Shown here: positions 37,544 to 46,359 of the stretch, piece after piece
Layout of the letters: every line of letters begins with the position of its first letter
How positions within the stretch are numbered: the stretch's first letter is position 1
Notes under the pieces: model-generated
Told to the model about the DNA's origin: nothing
Seen by the model: the letters and a program-made list of their open reading frames with translations, nothing else
Database searches by the model: none
Made by a program: the position numbers and the translations under genes
DNA from: Pseudidiomarina gelatinasegens
Lineage (GTDB): Bacteria > Pseudomonadota > Gammaproteobacteria > Enterobacterales > Alteromonadaceae
Length of the DNA: 64,000 nt
Reading direction: 5' to 3'
NCBI RefSeq assembly: GCF_004025325.1
Contig: NZ_RSFE01000001.1
Span: 248,001 to 312,000, forward strand

Positions 37544-38299
37544 CTAGAGGCGCGCACGTTCTCCATAATCACCAATAAGTGATTCAAATAAGCCTAACAG
37601 CTCAACACAATTCATTCCTGCTCCGGCAATGTCGATCAGTTCCTCAAAACCAAACGTAGTTATCAAATTCAACCGCGGGTTAAACAAAACTCCGAAATTT
37701 GGAGGTTTAGAACTATGCACCCGTGAATCAGCAAGCAAGAGCAACCAATAGATCACCAATTGCTTATAGTCCGCTCTGCTAAAGTTTCGAGCTGAACATT
37801 TAATTTCGATCAAGTGATCGTCAAGAGCAAAATCTCCATAACTGGATGCTATCCAATGCATTCCTGGAATCTTCGGCGCTATAACCAACGAATCAGATCG
37901 ATAAGTATGTCGTATGAATTCTAACCCTCCAATAATTCTTTTTGCCACCGCACCAGAAAAATCAAGATCCTCGTCGCTAGGACTTGGTGTTTCGCGATAG
38001 TCAAAATATCTCTTTTGTTTGCTTAGAGCGGATTGAATAACATCTTGCCAATTATCGTGATTGTTTAATAATTGATCAGCGCGACTATAAGCTAATTCAA
38101 ACAACATGGAGGGCTGTAACTTGGATCTTGCTAAATCATCCAAGTTTATCTTTTCAGATGCTGGGACTTGAAAAGCGCGCCGATTAAATCCAGCTACGAC
38201 CGAACGAGTTAAGCTTGGTAATAGTATATCGAAAAAGCCAGGAATATCTCGTGCCACAGTTCGTGGATCCTTGACTGGTAACCTAGAAAACCTATCCAT
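37544..38299 (-). CDS. RecB/Cas4-like PD-(D/E)XK nuclease protein coupled to the RT
   Basis: A 251-residue protein. I choose the ATG at 38299, which overlaps the RT stop in an ATGGATAG arrangement; a longer in-frame start at 38398 lies inside the RT gene. The C-terminal half shows a PD-(D/E)XK core: GDFALDDHLIEIKCS gives D156, E165 and K167, and DYKQLVIYWLL gives the Q-x3-Y motif (Q180, Y184) seen in Cas4/RecB-type nucleases. E127 may be the helix-1 acid. The N-terminal 100 residues are not recognised. Tight coupling says it acts with the RT, probably in phage defence. Confidence 0.72.
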   Translation of the reverse strand: MDRFSRLPVKDPRTVARDIPGFFDILLPSLTRSVVAGFNRRAFQVPASEKINLDDLARSKLQPSMLFELAYSRADQLLNNHDNWQDVIQSALSKQKRYFDYRETPSPSDEDLDFSGAVAKRIIGGLEFIRHTYRSDSLVIAPKIPGMHWIASSYGDFALDDHLIEIKCSARNFSRADYKQLVIYWLLLLADSRVHSSKPPNFGVLFNPRLNLITTFGFEELIDIAGAGMNCVELLGLFESLIGDYGERARL

Positions 38300-39917
38300 G
38301 TTGGCTTGATACCCAACTTTTATAAACTTCAAAGAACTTAATTTCAGATGAATCTTCGATACCCAATCTCCACTTATTTTCGAGTGTTCCACTCTCACTC
38401 ATTCTGAAATGACTCCCCGAAGATGGGTAAGAAAAAGTGAACAACCAAAACATTCTACTCTCAGGTTCGCGAATCGTGTGCCACTTCGTCTTGAGTACAT
38501 TGAAATCGGCCTGATTCTTCCACTCTCTTAAACAATCAAGACAGGCTCTTTTAACCGTTAACGACTCACTTTGACGATATACTTCTTGAACAAACTTTAC
38601 TCTTGATGGGCTGTTCCCATTTCTGATAGCCCTCAAAAAGAATAACTTATTTGTATCAGGAACTAGAAGAAATGGTGAGTGTGTTATCACCTGATCGAGA
38701 GCTCGATTTATTTGCTCTTTTACATCAGGCTTAACGTCGGTATTTAATATTCTATTAATGCTTCTAAAAATCGTTGATATTGACCCTCTAAATGCATTTA
38801 AATTTTCCTCAGAAAGAAGCGACAAAGCAAGTTCCAAAGCGGTATTCTCACCCAAAAAGTTAAGTGACCGACTTATTTGAGCGATCACAAATTTATCTGG
38901 CTGGCTTTTCTCCCGTTCCCCCGACAAAGCTTCCATAATGTCGATTTCATCAACTTTATTCTTAAGTTCTTCGTAATTTTTTCCAGGGTTATCTGTATAA
39001 GGGTCAAAATAAAGATCAATCTCACGAAGTTTACTAGCTGTGCCATCCCCCGGCGACAATTGCGATGTGACAAAATTACGATAGTGTTTCGCGTTTAAAA
39101 AGACTGTTTTCGTCTTATTTAAGGACAAGCCAAAAGCTGCAAGAAAGCTAGATAGTCGAGATAAGGCCTCATAAGCATGCTTTTCATTAGCACAAATTAA
39201 AGTGAAATCATCAACATACCGGTGCCATGCATAGCCCTCAGTGTCGAGTAGATAATCAATTTGGCTCATCATCAGTTCTGCAAAAATACGAGAGGCTTGC
39301 CCTCCAACAGGCAAACCAAATGATCGCCCCGATGACATCTTCGAGAGCAATTCAATAATCTGCTTTGGTAATGAGTTACCACTTGGAACCAGCTCACCAA
39401 TAGCCACATCTAACGGATGGTGATATATATGTTCATAAAAGTTAGATATATCAGTTTGAACAACTATTGATTCATCCGTTAGAGATTGATCTAAAATTGT
39501 GGCCTCCCGGTAGGAGCGCCAAGATTTTTCCCTATCAAAAAATTCATCGCCTTCATTTAAAAATCGATAGGAATGAGCGTTATCTAATCTTCTAGGTTCT
39601 AGATTTTCAGCAACGTAAAGTGCGAGTCCATTTAAATATAGATTCCAAAAACAATGTATTTTGGTGGTAATTCGGAAGCCATTTGATCCTGCTGGAGTAA
39701 TTAATTTTTCCGAGAACAGCTCCAAGCTTTTGATTTTTTCTATTGCACGCTTGTTGCTATTAGCAATCGAATTATAGAAATCAATCGCTATCTGCGACAG
39801 TTCTTCTGCGCAATCTCTTACGAATGAAGTATCAATATCATAGGGTAAGGTGTCATTATCACCATGTTTAGCTATTTCTCTGGCCGCACGGCGAAAATAA
39901 TTAATATTCAAAGTCAT
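38292..39917 (-). CDS. Reverse transcriptase of the abortive-infection / defence type
   Basis: A 541-residue RT. Palm motifs: A, QTDISNFYEH with D156; B, GLPVGGQASR at 201-210; C, YVDDF at 234-238; D, GLSLNKTKT at 263-271. After the palm, about residues 330-510 appear all-helical and HEAT-like, as in AbiA/AbiK and other unknown-group (UG/DRT) RTs. There is no maturase, endonuclease or integrase domain, no group II intron and no visible retron msr-msd. It forms a two-gene operon with the downstream nuclease. A DRT subtype cannot be assigned from sequence reading alone. AT-rich codon use marks it as acquired. Confidence 0.88.
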   Translation of the reverse strand: MTLNINYFRRAAREIAKHGDNDTLPYDIDTSFVRDCAEELSQIAIDFYNSIANSNKRAIEKIKSLELFSEKLITPAGSNGFRITTKIHCFWNLYLNGLALYVAENLEPRRLDNAHSYRFLNEGDEFFDREKSWRSYREATILDQSLTDESIVVQTDISNFYEHIYHHPLDVAIGELVPSGNSLPKQIIELLSKMSSGRSFGLPVGGQASRIFAELMMSQIDYLLDTEGYAWHRYVDDFTLICANEKHAYEALSRLSSFLAAFGLSLNKTKTVFLNAKHYRNFVTSQLSPGDGTASKLREIDLYFDPYTDNPGKNYEELKNKVDEIDIMEALSGEREKSQPDKFVIAQISRSLNFLGENTALELALSLLSEENLNAFRGSISTIFRSINRILNTDVKPDVKEQINRALDQVITHSPFLLVPDTNKLFFLRAIRNGNSPSRVKFVQEVYRQSESLTVKRACLDCLREWKNQADFNVLKTKWHTIREPESRMFWLFTFSYPSSGSHFRMSESGTLENKWRLGIEDSSEIKFFEVYKSWVSSQHG

Positions 39918-40259
39918 CTGCGAAGTCCGCGTTCAGATAGTCTCTCTCTACATTAAATTAAAATATCCAAAACGCAAGCTGGTACACTGTTCCAATGCAA
40001 TCCAATTGTAACTCTCGGGACTTGATGGAAGAGCCCCCAACCCTGCTACCTGAGCGCGTCAAGAGTTTGATTATAACCATCAGTTTCACTTCTGCAGGGC
40101 CCGCCAGCAAAGTTAGCAAGAAAAGCTTTTGTCAAAATACCGAAATCATTTAAATTTAAGTAGATATATATGCTGTAACTATTTATTCCCTTTAGCCTTT
40201 TGCATTTCCCGCGCAAAGATCTTATGTTAATGAAATATTAACACTGTGGAAATTTTGTC
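39918..40259. other. Divergent promoter region between RT operon and helicase
   Basis: 342 nt without a gene. Toward the helicase, GTTAAT-N5-ATTAAC at 40226-40242 is a palindrome about 18 nt before the start codon and could be an operator. Toward the RT, TTGCGT-16-TAATGT on the minus strand (near 39985-39958) is a weak promoter candidate. Nothing else is evident, and no obvious structured RNA was found by eye. Confidence 0.5.
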
Positions 40260-42275
40260 ATGCCAACCATTGATTTTTCTAAGCGGCTAAATAGCTCTAC
40301 GCAGCAACGCCCGATCGAACCTCAAATTATCTATGACAGCTTAGATAGGGAGAGTGATATAGGGAGGTTGAGAACGTCGCAAGCTGAAGTATTAGGCCGG
40401 TGGTTCCACGATTTTCGAGATCGCAGGGATAACATTATCAAAATGCATACTGGAGAAGGTAAAACTCTAGTCGGCCTATTGCTTCTTCAATCAAGACTAG
40501 TAGAATTAAAACTCCCAGCACTTTATATTTGTCCGAACAAGTATCTTGCTAATCAAGTAGTTGCCGACGCTAGCCGTTTCGGAATTCAAACCTGTATTTT
40601 TGATGATGACTCCAATAAACTGCCAGATGAATTTTTAGATTCTTCCAAGATATTAGTAACTCATGTCCAAAAAGTATTTAACGGAAGATCTGTTTTCAAA
40701 CTCGACAAACAGTCTATTGAGGTTGGAACAGTTGTACTGGATGATTCACACTCATGCATTGACGCTATAAAGAACGCTTCAACTATTAAAATCAAAAAAT
40801 CTGAGTCTTCATATAAGGCACTTATTCATATTTTTAAAGAAGAACTAGAGCAACAAGGCGCTGGAACCTACTTAGATATCTGCTCAAATGATACAGATGC
40901 GATTTTACCAATCCCTTATTGGGCGTGGCGTGAAAAATCTGAAGCTGTTCTTGAGATTCTGCACAAATATTCCAATGATGGTGACTTAAGATTTACATGG
41001 CCACTACTCCGAGATCGATTAGATTTCTGTACTGCTTACCTCTCTTCCAATGCAATAGAAATTAACTGCTCCATGTCTATCATGGACAGGTTTGGCTCGT
41101 TTAGTAACGCGACATCGAGAGTTCTTATGTCTGCAACAACACAAGACGATGCCTTTTTCATAAAGGGTCTTGGTTTTGAAGTAGACAGTGTTTTAAACCC
41201 CATTGAAGACAAAAGTCGCAGCTGGTCAGGTGAGAAAGCAATTATTATACCTCAACTAATTAGTGACGAACTTGATCAGTCCACCGTAGTCTCCAAGATT
41301 TTTTCAACCGAACATGTGAACTTTGGAGTCGTCGCTTTAGTTCCCAGTTTTAGGAAAACGGAACAGTACAAAACATTAGGCGTCCTTGTAGCTGATAGTA
41401 AGGGAATGTTTCAATTAGTAGATGATCTTAAAAAAGGTAACTATAAACAATCTCTGGTCTTTGCTAATCGTTACGATGGAATAGATTTGCCCGATAATGC
41501 ATGCCGTGTGCTCGTGTTAGATGGCAAGCCATTTACCGATTCACTAGCTGACCGCTACGAAGAGTCATGCGTGCGATCAAGCGATGTAATTAACGTGCGA
41601 ATTGCTCAGAAAATAGAACAAGGCCTCGGTAGAGGTGTTCGCGGCGAAAAAGATTTTTGTATTATCGTAATAACCAATCCAGACTTGGTTGCTTTTATGA
41701 AAGGCGGAAGAACATCTAAATATTTTTCGAATCAGACATTACAACAAATCGAAATCGGCAAACAAATTGCAGAGTTTGCAAAAGAAGATTCCTCAAAAGA
41801 CGATCAAGCTACGAGTATCCTATTCAATACCTTTAATCAAATTCTAACTCGAGATGATGACTGGAAAAGTTTTTACTCTTCTAGAATGAATGAGCTTGAG
41901 AATACTGATAAAACAGACGCAGAGGTCAGTTTAGTCCATAGATTAGATTTCGAGAGATCTGCAGAAACTGCAGTATCTAACGGAGACATAGAAACCGGTG
42001 TCAAAATTCTTAAGGGTCTCTTAAACAAAGCAGGTCTCGATAACGATGAGAAAGGCTGGTATCTACAAAAAATAGCCTTTTTCCTCTATGGATTTAGTCG
42101 GACGGAATCAGTCCAAGCACAACAAGAAGCATATACATTAAACAACTCACTACTCAAACCACCTCAAGGTATTCCACACCGGAAATTGCAGTACGGAAAT
42201 TCAACTCGGTACGAATTGATTAGGAAGTTTATAGCAAAATTTGCGAATCCTATGGATTTAAAATTATTTTGTTAG
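40260..42275 (+). CDS. XPD/DinG-like SF2 helicase, ended by an in-frame amber codon
   Basis: A 671-residue helicase domain protein. Motif I is MHTGEGKT (62-69), motif II DDSH (161-164, a variant of DEAH), motif III SATT (291-294), motif V-like NRYDGIDLPDNACRVLVLDG (403-422) and motif VI QGLGRGVRG (454-462), the layout of XPD/DinG helicases. No cysteine cluster for Fe-S is apparent. The TAG at 42273-42275 interrupts a frame that stays open for 176 more codons encoding a nuclease domain, so the ancestral protein was probably about 848 residues. It may be decaying, or the two parts may act separately. The gene diverges from the RT operon. Confidence 0.82.
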   Translation: MPTIDFSKRLNSSTQQRPIEPQIIYDSLDRESDIGRLRTSQAEVLGRWFHDFRDRRDNIIKMHTGEGKTLVGLLLLQSRLVELKLPALYICPNKYLANQVVADASRFGIQTCIFDDDSNKLPDEFLDSSKILVTHVQKVFNGRSVFKLDKQSIEVGTVVLDDSHSCIDAIKNASTIKIKKSESSYKALIHIFKEELEQQGAGTYLDICSNDTDAILPIPYWAWREKSEAVLEILHKYSNDGDLRFTWPLLRDRLDFCTAYLSSNAIEINCSMSIMDRFGSFSNATSRVLMSATTQDDAFFIKGLGFEVDSVLNPIEDKSRSWSGEKAIIIPQLISDELDQSTVVSKIFSTEHVNFGVVALVPSFRKTEQYKTLGVLVADSKGMFQLVDDLKKGNYKQSLVFANRYDGIDLPDNACRVLVLDGKPFTDSLADRYEESCVRSSDVINVRIAQKIEQGLGRGVRGEKDFCIIVITNPDLVAFMKGGRTSKYFSNQTLQQIEIGKQIAEFAKEDSSKDDQATSILFNTFNQILTRDDDWKSFYSSRMNELENTDKTDAEVSLVHRLDFERSAETAVSNGDIETGVKILKGLLNKAGLDNDEKGWYLQKIAFFLYGFSRTESVQAQQEAYTLNNSLLKPPQGIPHRKLQYGNSTRYELIRKFIAKFANPMDLKLFC

Positions 42276-42806
42276 GAGCTACTTGATTCCTTAAGCTGGG
42301 GAGCAGATTCTGAAAAGTTTGAGCTTGCCATTAAGGATTTAGGAGAAGCGTTAGGTTTTAAAAGTCGACGTCCTGAAAAAGAAGATAAAGCAGGTCCCGA
42401 TAATTTGTGGTGCGCCGACGACGATACGTATTTTTTAATTGAGTGCAAAAATCAAGTAAAAATAGATCGGCGTTTCATTAGCAAAGCCGAAGCGGGACAA
42501 TTTTCACAACATATACAATGGTTTAATACAAATTATAACTCTGCACCATGTACGAAAATACTGATTATCCCTGCGCTCAGATTAAATCGCGATGCTTACA
42601 TCAATGATCAAAGCTATATCCTAAGAGAGAAAAACTTAACAATATTAAAAGATAATTTCCGCTCATTCATCGGCGATATTTTGCGTTTTGACAATCTTCG
42701 TTTGATAGGAGAGCATGAATTGGAAAGCATACTAAAAGCAAACAAGTTACAAATAACAGATTTTAAGCAGCGTTACATTGAGCCTATTAAAAAACGTATA
42801 GATTAA
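42276..42806 (+). pseudogene. C-terminal PD-(D/E)XK nuclease part of the helicase, beyond an amber stop
   Basis: The reading frame of the helicase continues without a break after its TAG for 176 codons. It encodes a Mrr/restriction-like core: GPDNLW (catalytic Asp at codon 42) and FLIECKN (E56, K58). No ATG, GTG or TTG occurs in frame before the Asp; the first is a TTG at 42405, just after it. Independent translation would therefore lose the active site. AGGAG directly follows the T of the stop, but has no in-frame start to serve. Nonsense mutation is the simplest explanation; read-through is an alternative. Confidence 0.75.
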
Positions 42807-43241
42807 TACAACTAATGTTATTCTTTGTGCCCGAAGCCATTCGGCATGAAAGTGTAAAAATATCTGTGTAAATAGCATTCTTATCAACTTATTTGAAGGA
42901 TACCAGAATGCCAATATCAGATAAACTCATCGACCAGCTGCTTCAACGCTGTGATTCCGTAGAATACATTTTAGGTGAAGCTGCCCCTCGCTCAAGCAAC
43001 TCCCCCAAAAAGTAGCTGAATGCGATTTAGAAGCAGAAATGAAGGCCCATTTAGGCTGCGCTCTCAACGATACTACCAGTAACAACAGCGGCAACCCCCG
43101 AAACTGTAAAACTAAGAAAGCCATTCGTAGTACTAAAGTGGACGCCAAATCGCACTTCACCCGCAATTCATCGCAATACTTGATTAGTTCGTCGCACTCT
43201 GGTACAAAAACTACACAATAATAATAATAGAAAGTGTCGTT
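42807..43241. other. Gap with transposase remnant at island border
   Basis: 435 nt between the nuclease fragment and the TPR-oxygenase gene. Most of it (42908-43221) is a decayed IS256-family transposase start. Terminal inverted repeats of an intact insertion sequence were not found. Confidence 0.6.
42908..43221 (+). pseudogene. IS256-family transposase N-terminal remnant
   Basis: Frame 1 gives MPISDKLIDQLLQRCDS then LGEA; after a frameshift near 42980 the next frame gives LKQLPQKVAECDLEAEMKA, HLG and NNSGNPRNCKTKKAIRST. Together these follow the N-terminus of IS256/Mutator-type transposases (DQLL...LGEAGLLKQL...LEAEM..HLG...NSRNGK). The catalytic DDE part is absent. It marks past insertion at the right border of the island. 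Confidence 0.82.
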
Positions 43242-44855
43242 ATGGCTGATATCCAGAAGTTATTCCAGCAAGCAGTTGCGTCGTTTCGGGCCGGGCAATT
43301 TAGTTCAGCCGAACAACAATTCCGTCATTTAGTGCGGTTTAACGCAAAACACCCCGATGTATTGCACGTTCTTGCGCTATGTTTACAGAACCAACATCAA
43401 CCGAAAGCCGCCGCTGACTACTTAAAAACTTCACTCAAATATAACCCCACTCATGCACCTTCACGAAAAAGCTTAATTTCGCTTTATATTCAGCAGGGTA
43501 ACTATGCTGGCGCGCAAACTGAATGCGACACACTGCGTGAGCAACAGCCGCAACAATTTGAACCCTATTTATTGCAGGCTCAGTTATATCGCACGATGGG
43601 TTTAACCGACGAAGCACTGCAGGCAATTGAAAAGGCACGCCAACGGCTGGCCAAGCCGTTGCCAATTGTTGACTACTACTTAGCCTGCATTCATTACGAC
43701 CTGGCCCAGTACGAGCAAACCGAAGCGATATTGCAGAATCTCGTCAGCCAAATTCCTGAATACATTGATGCGCATGTTGCTTTGAATAAATTGTATTGGG
43801 AACATGGCCCGCAGGAGAAGTTTCTTACCTCGTTAACCAAAGCGCTTGAAAAATTGCCGCAATCGCGTCAATTGCGCTATAGCCTCGCGGCACATTTGCT
43901 GATGTCGAATCAGCCGCAGGCATGCTTGGAATCCTGCGAAGCAACCCTAAAAGATCTGCCCGACGGTGCTGAATTTCTTCATTTGAAAGGTTCGGCCTTC
44001 ATGCGCTTAGAAAAACTCGACAATGCTGTGGCCGCCTATGAACAGGCGCTTCAGTTACAGCCTGACGTATTGCGCCATCGAATTGATTACGCCACCAGCA
44101 TGATGCGCATGGGGAAATACGAAACTGCGCTAACGAATCTAAAAGCGGTGGAAAAATTACACCCGCACAGCCAAGAAGCCTTAGCCTACAAAGCGCTTTG
44201 CTTGCATGCGTTAGGCCGTGCTGAAGCCGATGCGCTAAATAATTACGACCAGTTCGTAAAAATCATTCCACTGCAAGCACCGAAGACTTATGCCAACACC
44301 GAACAATTCATGGCTGAGCTCGCCCAAGCACTGCAGGGCTTACACAAAACCCAGCAACAGCCACTTGATCAAAGTGTGCGCAACGGCACGCAAACGGTTG
44401 GTAACTTGTTTGCCCAAAAATTTCCTATCATTGCCGAATTTGAAGCTATGATTGAGGCGGCTGCGACACAGTATGTTAAAGGCCTACCCGATAGCTCGAG
44501 CCATCCATTTTTGCAGCGTAAAAGCCACGGCACCCGGTTTACTGGAGCGTGGTCGGTACGCTTAGCTGAAAAGGGTTTTCATTCCAATCATGTGCACCCA
44601 GAAGGTTGGATATCATGCTGCACCTACATTCAGCTGCCGCAGCAAGTGCAACCTGATGACGCCACGAAGGCCGGTTGGATTCAATTTGGCGACCCTGGCA
44701 TGCAGTTACCGAATGTAGAGCCGAAGGTGCATGCGGTTTGTCCGAAGGTGGGTTACTGCGTATTCTTTCCTAGCTACTTCTTCCACGGCACGGTGCCATT
44801 CCAAGGTGACGGCATTCGTATGACAGCACCTTGCGATATCTCACCAGCATGGTAA
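43242..44855 (+). CDS. TPR protein with C-terminal 2OG-Fe(II) oxygenase domain
   Basis: A 537-residue cytoplasmic protein. Residues 1-400 are TPR repeats (YNPTHAPSRKSLISLYIQQG-like units about every 34 residues). The C-terminus (about 420-537) matches the putative 2OG-Fe(II) oxygenase family 5: NHVHPEGWIS gives H450, H452 and E454, FFHGTVPF gives H515 as distal ligand, and R526 could bind 2-oxoglutarate. It faces three TPR-sulfotransferase and TonB-receptor genes, suggesting hydroxylation of a shared protein or peptide target. The substrate is unknown. Confidence 0.82.
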   Translation: MADIQKLFQQAVASFRAGQFSSAEQQFRHLVRFNAKHPDVLHVLALCLQNQHQPKAAADYLKTSLKYNPTHAPSRKSLISLYIQQGNYAGAQTECDTLREQQPQQFEPYLLQAQLYRTMGLTDEALQAIEKARQRLAKPLPIVDYYLACIHYDLAQYEQTEAILQNLVSQIPEYIDAHVALNKLYWEHGPQEKFLTSLTKALEKLPQSRQLRYSLAAHLLMSNQPQACLESCEATLKDLPDGAEFLHLKGSAFMRLEKLDNAVAAYEQALQLQPDVLRHRIDYATSMMRMGKYETALTNLKAVEKLHPHSQEALAYKALCLHALGRAEADALNNYDQFVKIIPLQAPKTYANTEQFMAELAQALQGLHKTQQQPLDQSVRNGTQTVGNLFAQKFPIIAEFEAMIEAAATQYVKGLPDSSSHPFLQRKSHGTRFTGAWSVRLAEKGFHSNHVHPEGWISCCTYIQLPQQVQPDDATKAGWIQFGDPGMQLPNVEPKVHAVCPKVGYCVFFPSYFFHGTVPFQGDGIRMTAPCDISPAW

Positions 44856-44863
44856 GTGCGTAC

Positions 44864-46342
44864 TTACTTTAGATATTTTTGGTAGTTTCGCCAGCGACCC
44901 GACGACGACTTATAAAGAGGTTGTCGCACTTGCCAAACACTGGCCGTGCGTACGGCGTTAGTGCGTTGATGAAACGCCAAGCATTGTGCTTGCCAAGGTA
45001 GTTCCAGCCATTTGAACACGCGGCCTAACTCGGTTTCAGGATCCGCCACCAAGGCATCATAGTCCACCACCTGTACGTCATCACCAAACACCTGTTGCCA
45101 GTGCGCGAGCAACTGCTGCTCGAGAGCTAAGAACGCTTGAATGTGCTCTACAGAGTTGGCGTAATTCATTGACGCACCCAAACGGGTGAAATACACCGAC
45201 AAACAGTTATCCAAAAGCTGCCGACGCGTGACTATGAACTTCGCATCAGGTAACGCCCGTTTAATAAGGCCCAACAACCAAATGTTATCTGGCCGCTTGT
45301 CCGTCACCCAACCGTCATGGCCGAAGCGCTGTTGCACGAATTCAAGGTAGTCCTGCCCTATCGCCGCATAGTCTTGTGCGGTCGTACGCTGACTAAAGGC
45401 ACCTATGCCTTCGCGTTTCACTTGCTGCCAAAGGCGTGGGAAGAACTCCAGCTCGCCACCACTGGTTATCGAATCGTGAGCGCCCAGCATTTGCTCCAAC
45501 AGGGTGGAGCCCGAGCGAAACATGCCGCAAATAAACAACGGTTTGGGTTGGCTTGCTCCACCTGTCGCCGTAACTGGCGCAGTATAATTTTCAATGATGG
45601 TGTGAAGTAACGCTTCTTGTTCGGCAACGTCCCATGCTGGCATGGTAGTCGCGTTCAACGTATTGGCCTGCTGATAGAACTGCCAGGCTAAGTCGTAGCT
45701 GCCGCAGTCGTCATGCAACTTGCCCAACGCAAACGCAATATCAATGCGCTCGTTTAAAGGTTGCTTGCCGCCTTCCAAAAAACTTCGCAACCGACAAATC
45801 AACGCATCATCGCTACCTTCAGCTTTGTGCACATCGGCCAGTCGCACATACGCCATGGCATAATCAGGTTGGCGTTTTATTACTTCATTGAAATAGTGCG
45901 CGGCTTGTTGCTTGTCGCCGTCTTGCTCATAGCTATTTGCCAAGTTATACAAAGCGGGCACATAGTTCGGCGCAATAGTTAGTGCCTGCAAAAAAGCTTG
46001 CTGTGCTTGCTGGTTATCCAACAAACCTTCGTTATAAATAACGCCAATGTTGGTATGTACTTCTTCCGGCTGGCTGATACCCAAGGCAAGTGCCTGTTGA
46101 TAATGCTCAATCGCCTCGGCATAACGCCCGGCAACACGCAAATAATAACCGCAATTGAACTGCGCGCCGGCATGCTGTTGATGATGGTGCACGTAAGTAC
46201 GGTAGAGCTCTGCGGCTTGCTCGGGCATCTTCATTTGGCTTGCCAAAGCGGCAGCTTGGTCAAGCAAACCAAGATTATTTGGCTGCTCAACCAACTGCTG
46301 GCAAAGGTGTTCAAGTTGTGTCTTTAAGCCCTGAGGTGTCAC
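44864..46342 (-). CDS. TPR-containing sulfotransferase (copy 1)
   Basis: A 492-residue protein with N-terminal TPR repeats (about 40-240) and a PAPS-dependent sulfotransferase domain: LFICGMFRSGSTLLEQ (5'-phosphosulfate loop, 269-284), SGGELEFFPRLW, and FIVTRRQLLDNCLSVYFTRL (3'-phosphate loop). It follows copy 2 after 17 nt and converges with the oxygenase gene. Such TPR-sulfotransferases are often beside TonB receptors in Alteromonadales; the acceptor is not known. Confidence 0.88.
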   Translation of the reverse strand: MTPQGLKTQLEHLCQQLVEQPNNLGLLDQAAALASQMKMPEQAAELYRTYVHHHQQHAGAQFNCGYYLRVAGRYAEAIEHYQQALALGISQPEEVHTNIGVIYNEGLLDNQQAQQAFLQALTIAPNYVPALYNLANSYEQDGDKQQAAHYFNEVIKRQPDYAMAYVRLADVHKAEGSDDALICRLRSFLEGGKQPLNERIDIAFALGKLHDDCGSYDLAWQFYQQANTLNATTMPAWDVAEQEALLHTIIENYTAPVTATGGASQPKPLFICGMFRSGSTLLEQMLGAHDSITSGGELEFFPRLWQQVKREGIGAFSQRTTAQDYAAIGQDYLEFVQQRFGHDGWVTDKRPDNIWLLGLIKRALPDAKFIVTRRQLLDNCLSVYFTRLGASMNYANSVEHIQAFLALEQQLLAHWQQVFGDDVQVVDYDALVADPETELGRVFKWLELPWQAQCLAFHQRTNAVRTASVWQVRQPLYKSSSGRWRNYQKYLK

Positions 46343-46359
46343 CGCATTAACCCCAATGG

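Noticed and set aside
37472-37560. Retron non-coding RNA next to the RT
   Set aside because: The RT has a 341-nt upstream gap without visible msr-msd inverted repeats and carries a long C-terminal helical region; retron RTs are shorter and have a VTG-type motif not seen here.
36514-39917. Diversity-generating retroelement (Avd-like four-helix bundle plus RT on the same strand)
   Set aside because: rpsT and tRNA-Arg lie between them, the RT has a HEAT-like tail rather than the short DGR form, and no template/variable repeat pair with adenine-specific differences was seen.
42405-42806. Independent 133-residue gene starting at TTG 42405
   Set aside because: The TTG lies just after the catalytic Asp of the nuclease core, and the frame is continuous with the upstream helicase; it is better read as the tail of a split gene.
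43039-43221. Small intact hypothetical gene
   Set aside because: Its translation continues an IS256-family transposase N-terminus after a frameshift, so it is a remnant.
37395-43241. Integrated element with att repeat of the tRNA-Arg 3' end
   Set aside because: No second copy of the tRNA 3' sequence was found near 42800-43240 and no integrase is present, so integration at the tRNA remains only a possibility.
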